Source of the DNA: JACQZO01 sp964512325
GTDB lineage: Bacteria; Patescibacteriota; Gracilibacteria; RBG-16-42-10
Direction: 5' to 3'
DNA length: 64,000 nt
Assembly: GCA_964512325.1 (NCBI GenBank)
Contig: CAZEGN010000002.1
Location: 1-64,000 of the forward strand
The notes under the pieces were generated by a model. The model saw only the letters and a program-made list of their open reading frames with translations. It was not told the origin of the DNA and searched no databases. Of this stretch, positions 60,219 through 64,000 are shown piece by piece. The position numbers and the translations under genes are program-made. Numbering within the stretch: position 1 is the stretch's first letter; each line of letters opens with the position of its first letter.

Positions 60219-61874
60219 ATGCAAACTGCAATTTGTACGGTCACCGGCAAAGCATTCCCCATTTCTGATAAACTTCTTGCTTTTTGTCATACTCATGACA
60301 TCCCTCTCCCTACGCTCTGCTTAGAAGAACGCATGCACCGTGCCTACAGTTTTTCTAATGCTGTTTACCTTTACAATACTACCTGCGCCCTCAGCAAAAA
60401 GAATATTTTAAGCTGGATCCCGCCAGACAAAGGCTTTGTCATTTATGATATAGATGAATGGATGTCAGACAAATGGGATGGGATAGATATGGGACAAGAA
60501 ATTGACTGGAATCGTCCCTTTTTGGAACAAGTTGCTGAATTGCAAAAGAAAGTACCTGCACCCAATTTGATCATGGAAAGATCAACCCTGGAAAACAGTG
60601 ACTATTGTAATGGTGTAGGACGGCTTAAAAATTGCTATCTCACCTTTGTCGGCGCTGACAATGAAGACTGCTTATTTGCCTCCGGCATTGTCCGCTGCAA
60701 GAACATCATTGATTCCGTGTGGACCACAGATTGTGAATTATGCTTTGACTGTTATCAAATTACCAATTGTTACAATCTTCGCCACAGTGAGCAATGTGCT
60801 AACTCTAGCGACTCGAGCTTTCTGTTTAACTGTCGCAGCGTAAAGAATTCCTTTGGTTGTGTTAATTTAAGAAACAAAGAGTATTGCTGGTACAATGAGC
60901 AATTGACTAAAGAGGAGTATGAAAAACGTTTAGCAACATTTCGTTTTGGAAGCTTTAGCGTGGTGGAGAATGAAAAGAAGAAATTTGTCACTTTCAAAAA
61001 AAAGTTCCCGATCAAATACATGTTCGGCAATCAAAATGAAAACTCAACTGGCAATGAAGTTAACTTTACTAAAAATTGTGACAATTGTTTTTTTACAAAC
61101 AATGCAGAGGACGTAGAAAACGGAGTTCAATTAAACGACAGCAAAGACAGCATTGACTTCTTCGGTTTTGGCATGAATGCAGAACTTGTTTATTGTTGTA
61201 TGGGATGCGGGGATAATGCCAACAACCTTAAATTCTGCTTGCATTGTTACAGCAATGTCCATGATTTGGAATATTGTATTTATGTAGGCTATGGTTCAAA
61301 CAATTGCTTTGGTTGTGTCGGACTAAAAAAGAAACAGTATTGTATTTTAAATAAGCAATATACGAAAGCTGAATACGAAGCACTAATTCCTAGAATTAAA
61401 GAGCACATGAAACAACACGGCGAATATGGTCAGTTTTTCCCTCCTACCATGAGTTACTGCCACTACAATCAATCAGAGGGCAACATGTACTGTCCTATGA
61501 CAAAAGCAGAAGCAATACAAAAAGGTTACAGCTGGATGGAAGAAAGCATCATACCTCCCACAGCACCCTCACCTCTCCCTGATGATGTCCACGAAACCTC
61601 AGATGATATTATCCACACAACTTTAGAATGTGCACTTACTGGCAAAAAGTATCGCCTCATCAAGCAAGAGCTAGCTGCTTACAAACAGTTCTCACTTCCA
61701 GTCCCCCGGCTCGCCCCCCTGGAAAGGATAAAGTTAAAGCTCAACAAATCGCAAATTCTCCCATTACAAACAATTCATTGTCACCATTGTCAAAAAGAGC
61801 TAGCCAGCATTTTCAATCCCAGAGAGCAGGAAATTTTATGTGAAGAATGCTTTGTTAAAAATGTACAAGAATAA
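60219..61874 (+). CDS. Cys-rich repeat protein, paralog 2
   Basis: 551 residues with 34 Cys. Same plan as paralog 1: N-terminal segment ending DMGQEIDWNRPFLEQ, a Cys block C139-C223 (84 residues, 10 spacings, all multiples of three), NKEYCWYNEQLTKEEY closing the first half, a second Cys block, GLKKKQYCILNKQYTKAEY closing the second, then TKAEAIQKGYSWMEE and a zinc-ribbon-like tail (CHHC ... CEEC). The N-terminal zinc pairs are partly lost (single C6, C23, C34). Cytoplasmic by absence of a signal. It is downstream of an unknown gene at 59517. Function unknown. Confidence 0.85.
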   Translation: MQTAICTVTGKAFPISDKLLAFCHTHDIPLPTLCLEERMHRAYSFSNAVYLYNTTCALSKKNILSWIPPDKGFVIYDIDEWMSDKWDGIDMGQEIDWNRPFLEQVAELQKKVPAPNLIMERSTLENSDYCNGVGRLKNCYLTFVGADNEDCLFASGIVRCKNIIDSVWTTDCELCFDCYQITNCYNLRHSEQCANSSDSSFLFNCRSVKNSFGCVNLRNKEYCWYNEQLTKEEYEKRLATFRFGSFSVVENEKKKFVTFKKKFPIKYMFGNQNENSTGNEVNFTKNCDNCFFTNNAEDVENGVQLNDSKDSIDFFGFGMNAELVYCCMGCGDNANNLKFCLHCYSNVHDLEYCIYVGYGSNNCFGCVGLKKKQYCILNKQYTKAEYEALIPRIKEHMKQHGEYGQFFPPTMSYCHYNQSEGNMYCPMTKAEAIQKGYSWMEESIIPPTAPSPLPDDVHETSDDIIHTTLECALTGKKYRLIKQELAAYKQFSLPVPRLAPLERIKLKLNKSQILPLQTIHCHHCQKELASIFNPREQEILCEECFVKNVQE

Positions 61875-61949
61875 AGGAAGTGGAAGTGATGGGAGCAAGA
61901 GCTGAGAGCAAAGAGATAAAAGCTGAGATGAAAAGTAAAGGAGGAGAAC

Positions 61950-61980
61950 AATTCGGAATTCGCAGTTCGCAATTCGCAAT
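61950..61980. repeat. AATTCGC-unit repeat
   Basis: A 31-base stretch with AATTCGGAATTCGCAGTTCG followed by CAATTCGCAAT, nearly the same as the left arm of the inverted repeat at 52356-52384. It sits 75 bases downstream of Cys-rich paralog 2, as the other copy sits just downstream of the TrmB gene next to paralog 1. Confidence 0.6.
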
Positions 61981-62052
61981 GAAAAGGCATGACCAAAGAG
62001 AACACGCAGAGAAACATAGCCAAGGGAACGTTCATTCACCTTCTTCTCGCTT

Positions 62053-62170
62053 CGTCATCCTGACCGGAGCGAAGCGTAGTGGAAGGATCTTGCCGGATGC
62101 CGTCCAACGCAACATGAACTGCTATCGTTGCACAGGGCTTACCGATTCCTCCACGGCAGTCGGGCTGAAG
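62053..62170. repeat. dispersed CGTCATCCTGA-type repeat
   Basis: The sequence from CGTCATCCTGACCGGAGCG to the GATTCCTCCACGGCAGTCGG end has TGGAAGGATC and its near-complement GATTCCTCCA as arms. I recall similar stretches scattered in many bacterial genomes. It lies in a gene-free gap (61875-62281) of about 407 bases that otherwise holds only purine-rich spacer and the AATTCGC repeat. Confidence 0.45.
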
Positions 62171-62281
62171 AAAAAGAAGGAATGAGAAAGCAGGCAGAAG
62201 GATGAAAGGAATGACACTCTCTTTTCTTGCTTCCCCTAGCCTCTGCTTCGTATTAAAGTTCTCGTTAGCAATCTCAAACCC

Positions 62282-62919
62282 ATGAAATATGCTATTGGTT
62301 GCTCAGGGTTTTATTACGCTAATTGGAAACGTTACTTTTATCCTGAAAGTCTTACAGGTTAGAGACTGGTTTACATATTACGGAACACGGTTTAATACGG
62401 TAGAAATAAACTCTAGTTTTTATCGCTTACCACAACTGGCCTCACTAAAACGCTGGCGCGATGAAAGCCATGATGCATTTTCTTTCAGCCTTAAAGAACC
62501 AAGAACAATTACCCATTTCGGTAGGTTTCAAAACACTAGCCAGGAGCTAAAAGAGTTTTATACTTTAGCAAGCACGGGCCTAGGTAAAAAGTTAAAGAAT
62601 GTACTTTTTCAATTACCTGCTACCATGCAGTTTAATGAAAAAGTATTAGAGCTAGCAGTCACTCAAATGAGCAATGAATTTAACAATGTAATTGAGTTTC
62701 GTCATCCTAGCTGGTGGCAGGAAAAAACATATGAGGTGCTCAAAAAACACAGTATTACTTTTTGTACTGTGAGCTTTTCTCAATTACCTAGCTGGTCGAA
62801 AAAGATAAAGCAAGCTACCATGATCACGGCATTTTGCTATTATTAATAATACCGCTGCCTTAGAAGCCATTTATAATGGCTATCAACTAAACGCTTTCCT
62901 CAATGACCAAGATCTGTAG
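62282..62919 (+). pseudogene. decayed DUF72 (YecE-like) protein gene
   Basis: The ATG at 62282 gives MKYAIGCSGFYYANWKRYFY, the DUF72 start, but stops at 62360. One base off, the frame continues RDWFTYYGTRFNTVEINSSF and a DUF72 core to about residue 175 (VIEFRHPSWW). Then about 35 residues of the usual DIVYIRxHG region are missing, SWSKKIKQA resumes, another frameshift follows, and a third frame ends AIINNTAALEAIYNGYQLNA before TAG at 62919. At least two frameshifts and one deletion. It overlaps the start of Cys-rich paralog 3 by 17 bases. Confidence 0.8.
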
Positions 62920-64000
62920 CCACTGTCAAAAAAGTTTTGCGATAGATAATATTGATCAGAACTTCTATCAAAAAATCGCAGTTCACGTTGCGGATCGCAA
63001 GTTTCCTATTCCTGCACCAGATATATGTGCCGATTGTCGTCGTCAAATACGGCTCGCTTTTCGTAATGAGAGAAATCTCTACCAACGCAATTGCAGTCTC
63101 TGCCAAAAATCAATGATCAGTATTTATGCAGCGAACAAAGAGTTTCCTGTGTACTGCACTGCTTGCTTTTGGAGTGACAACTGGGACCCTTTTAGTTATG
63201 GTCAAGACTTTGACTTTAATAAAAGTTTCTTTGAACAATTTAAAGCGTTGTTCCAACAGGTGCCAAAACTAGGCCTCATTTTAGCTGAAAATGAAAATAG
63301 TGAATATAACAATAGCTGTGCTTTTTTAAAAAACTGCTATCTCTGCTTCGACGGGGGGTATGCTGAAGACTGCTACTTTGGTGAAACCTTTGATTATGTA
63401 CGCAATTGTGTAGACTTTATTGGAGTACAACACAGTGAGCTCTGCTATGAGCTGATTAATAGCAGTAATTGTTACAATGTATCGTATTCCCAATTTTGTC
63501 AGAATTGTAGCGACTCCTATTTTCTAATGGATTGCATTGGCTGTAAGCATTGCTTTGGCTGTGTAAATCTCCAACAAAAAGAATATTACATTTTTAATAA
63601 ACCTTACTCTAAGGAGGACTATTTTGCTTTTATTAATAAACAAAACTTAGGCAGTTTCACTGCCGTACAGAAAATCAAAAAACAGGCTCACGATTTCTGG
63701 TCGCAATTTCCCAAACGAGCATATCGTGGCAATAATAATGAACATGTGTCTGGAGACAATATCAGCAATAGTGTGCGTAGCTTTGACTGCTTCGAATGCA
63801 AAGATTTAGAGGACTGCCGTTATTGTGAACAAGTCATATTAAAAGCACGAGATTGTCATGACATCGACAAGTGGGGTGAAAATACTGAACTCTGTTTCAA
63901 TAGTTCAGGTGTCGGCGCTGGAGCCTCACATGTCATTGCTAGCTATTACGCGGCATTCGGCGCGCAGGATATTTATCACTCGGCCTTCTGCTGGCACGGC
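62903..64000 (+). CDS. Cys-rich repeat protein, paralog 3 (truncated by the window edge)
   Basis: 366 codons are open from ATG 62903 to the last base, with no stop. Four CxxC pairs head the protein (CSHC, CADC, CSLC, CTAC at about residues 5, 41, 64 and 85), forming two zinc-ribbon-like sites that paralogs 1 and 2 have lost. Next comes FSYGQDFDFNKSFFEQF, then the Cys block (C145 to Y229, 84 residues) with spacing in multiples of three, then QQKEYYIFNKPYSKEDY and the start of the second Cys block. Its start overlaps the end of the decayed DUF72 gene. It is the least degenerate copy at the N-terminus and may be the ancestral form. Confidence 0.85.
   Translation, partial: MTKICSHCQKSFAIDNIDQNFYQKIAVHVADRKFPIPAPDICADCRRQIRLAFRNERNLYQRNCSLCQKSMISIYAANKEFPVYCTACFWSDNWDPFSYGQDFDFNKSFFEQFKALFQQVPKLGLILAENENSEYNNSCAFLKNCYLCFDGGYAEDCYFGETFDYVRNCVDFIGVQHSELCYELINSSNCYNVSYSQFCQNCSDSYFLMDCIGCKHCFGCVNLQQKEYYIFNKPYSKEDYFAFINKQNLGSFTAVQKIKKQAHDFWSQFPKRAYRGNNNEHVSGDNISNSVRSFDCFECKDLEDCRYCEQVILKARDCHDIDKWGENTELCFNSSGVGAGASHVIASYYAAFGAQDIYHSAFCWHG

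Overview
The window looks like a chromosomal segment from a bacterium of the Candidate Phyla Radiation (Patescibacteria), probably one of the S-layer-bearing lineages near Peregrinibacteria. Grounds: three large secreted proteins with S-layer-homology (SLH) repeats, a VirB2/TrbC-like pilin of the sort common in these genomes, an archaeal/eukaryotic-type prolyl-tRNA synthetase, dense packing on both strands, start sites mostly without Shine-Dalgarno sequences, and a family of Cys-rich proteins that I recall as frequent 'hypotheticals' in Patescibacteria. TGA is used as a stop (an ATGA overlap at 3841-3844), so the UGA=Gly code of Gracilibacteria/Absconditabacteria is not in use. The taxonomic call is inference.

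Layout. 1-300: tRNA-Lys followed by a palindromic repeat. 301-10829: thioredoxin reductase, a RhuM-type Fic protein, an LCP cell-wall ligase, and a three-gene ABC exporter (permeases at 3841 and 6422, ATPase at 9852) broken up by an opposite-strand gene with a RelA/SpoT-like C-terminus and by an SLH-anchored subtilisin. 10840-18672: proS, mreB, a YvlD-like protein, secG, an orphan peptide-binding protein, rplI, a tail-anchored unknown, der, and prmC (reverse). 18918-22676: a cell-envelope operon (M23 peptidase, sortase, zinc-ribbon/pseudopilin-like protein). 22813-28088: tRNA-Cys, a methyltransferase, an orphan pilin, tRNA-Arg, trigger factor, an unknown gene and tRNA-Leu. 28146-41818: housekeeping (cyclophilin, def-fmt, rbfA-infB-rpsA, rsmI, tsaB, an NDH-2-like flavoprotein, PAP2, a dolichol-kinase-like protein, dprA, a SpoU methyltransferase) plus an SLH beta-helix protein. 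41976-49741: accessory genes, tRNA-Ile2/Met, repeats, a secreted nuclease, NUDIX, and a 1158-residue SdrD/SLH surface protein. 49785-64000: a region marked by three paralogous Cys-rich proteins, a divergent TrmB-type regulator, HD and CYTH enzymes, a YcgR/YcgQ-type permease pair, uppP, two broken genes and several unknowns.

The most interesting signals are these. (1) The Cys-rich paralogs: in one 84-residue block, every Cys-to-Cys spacing in all three proteins is a multiple of three. (2) Near-identical TGCTAA..AAGCA elements sit just before the divergent start codons of one paralog and the TrmB regulator. (3) Repeats linked to tRNA 3' ends have arms in the order a-b-a'-b', which permits a pseudoknot or switching hairpins. 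(4) A divergent RelA/SpoT-like protein lies inside an ABC gene set. All calls are from reading the sequence; no database search was run.
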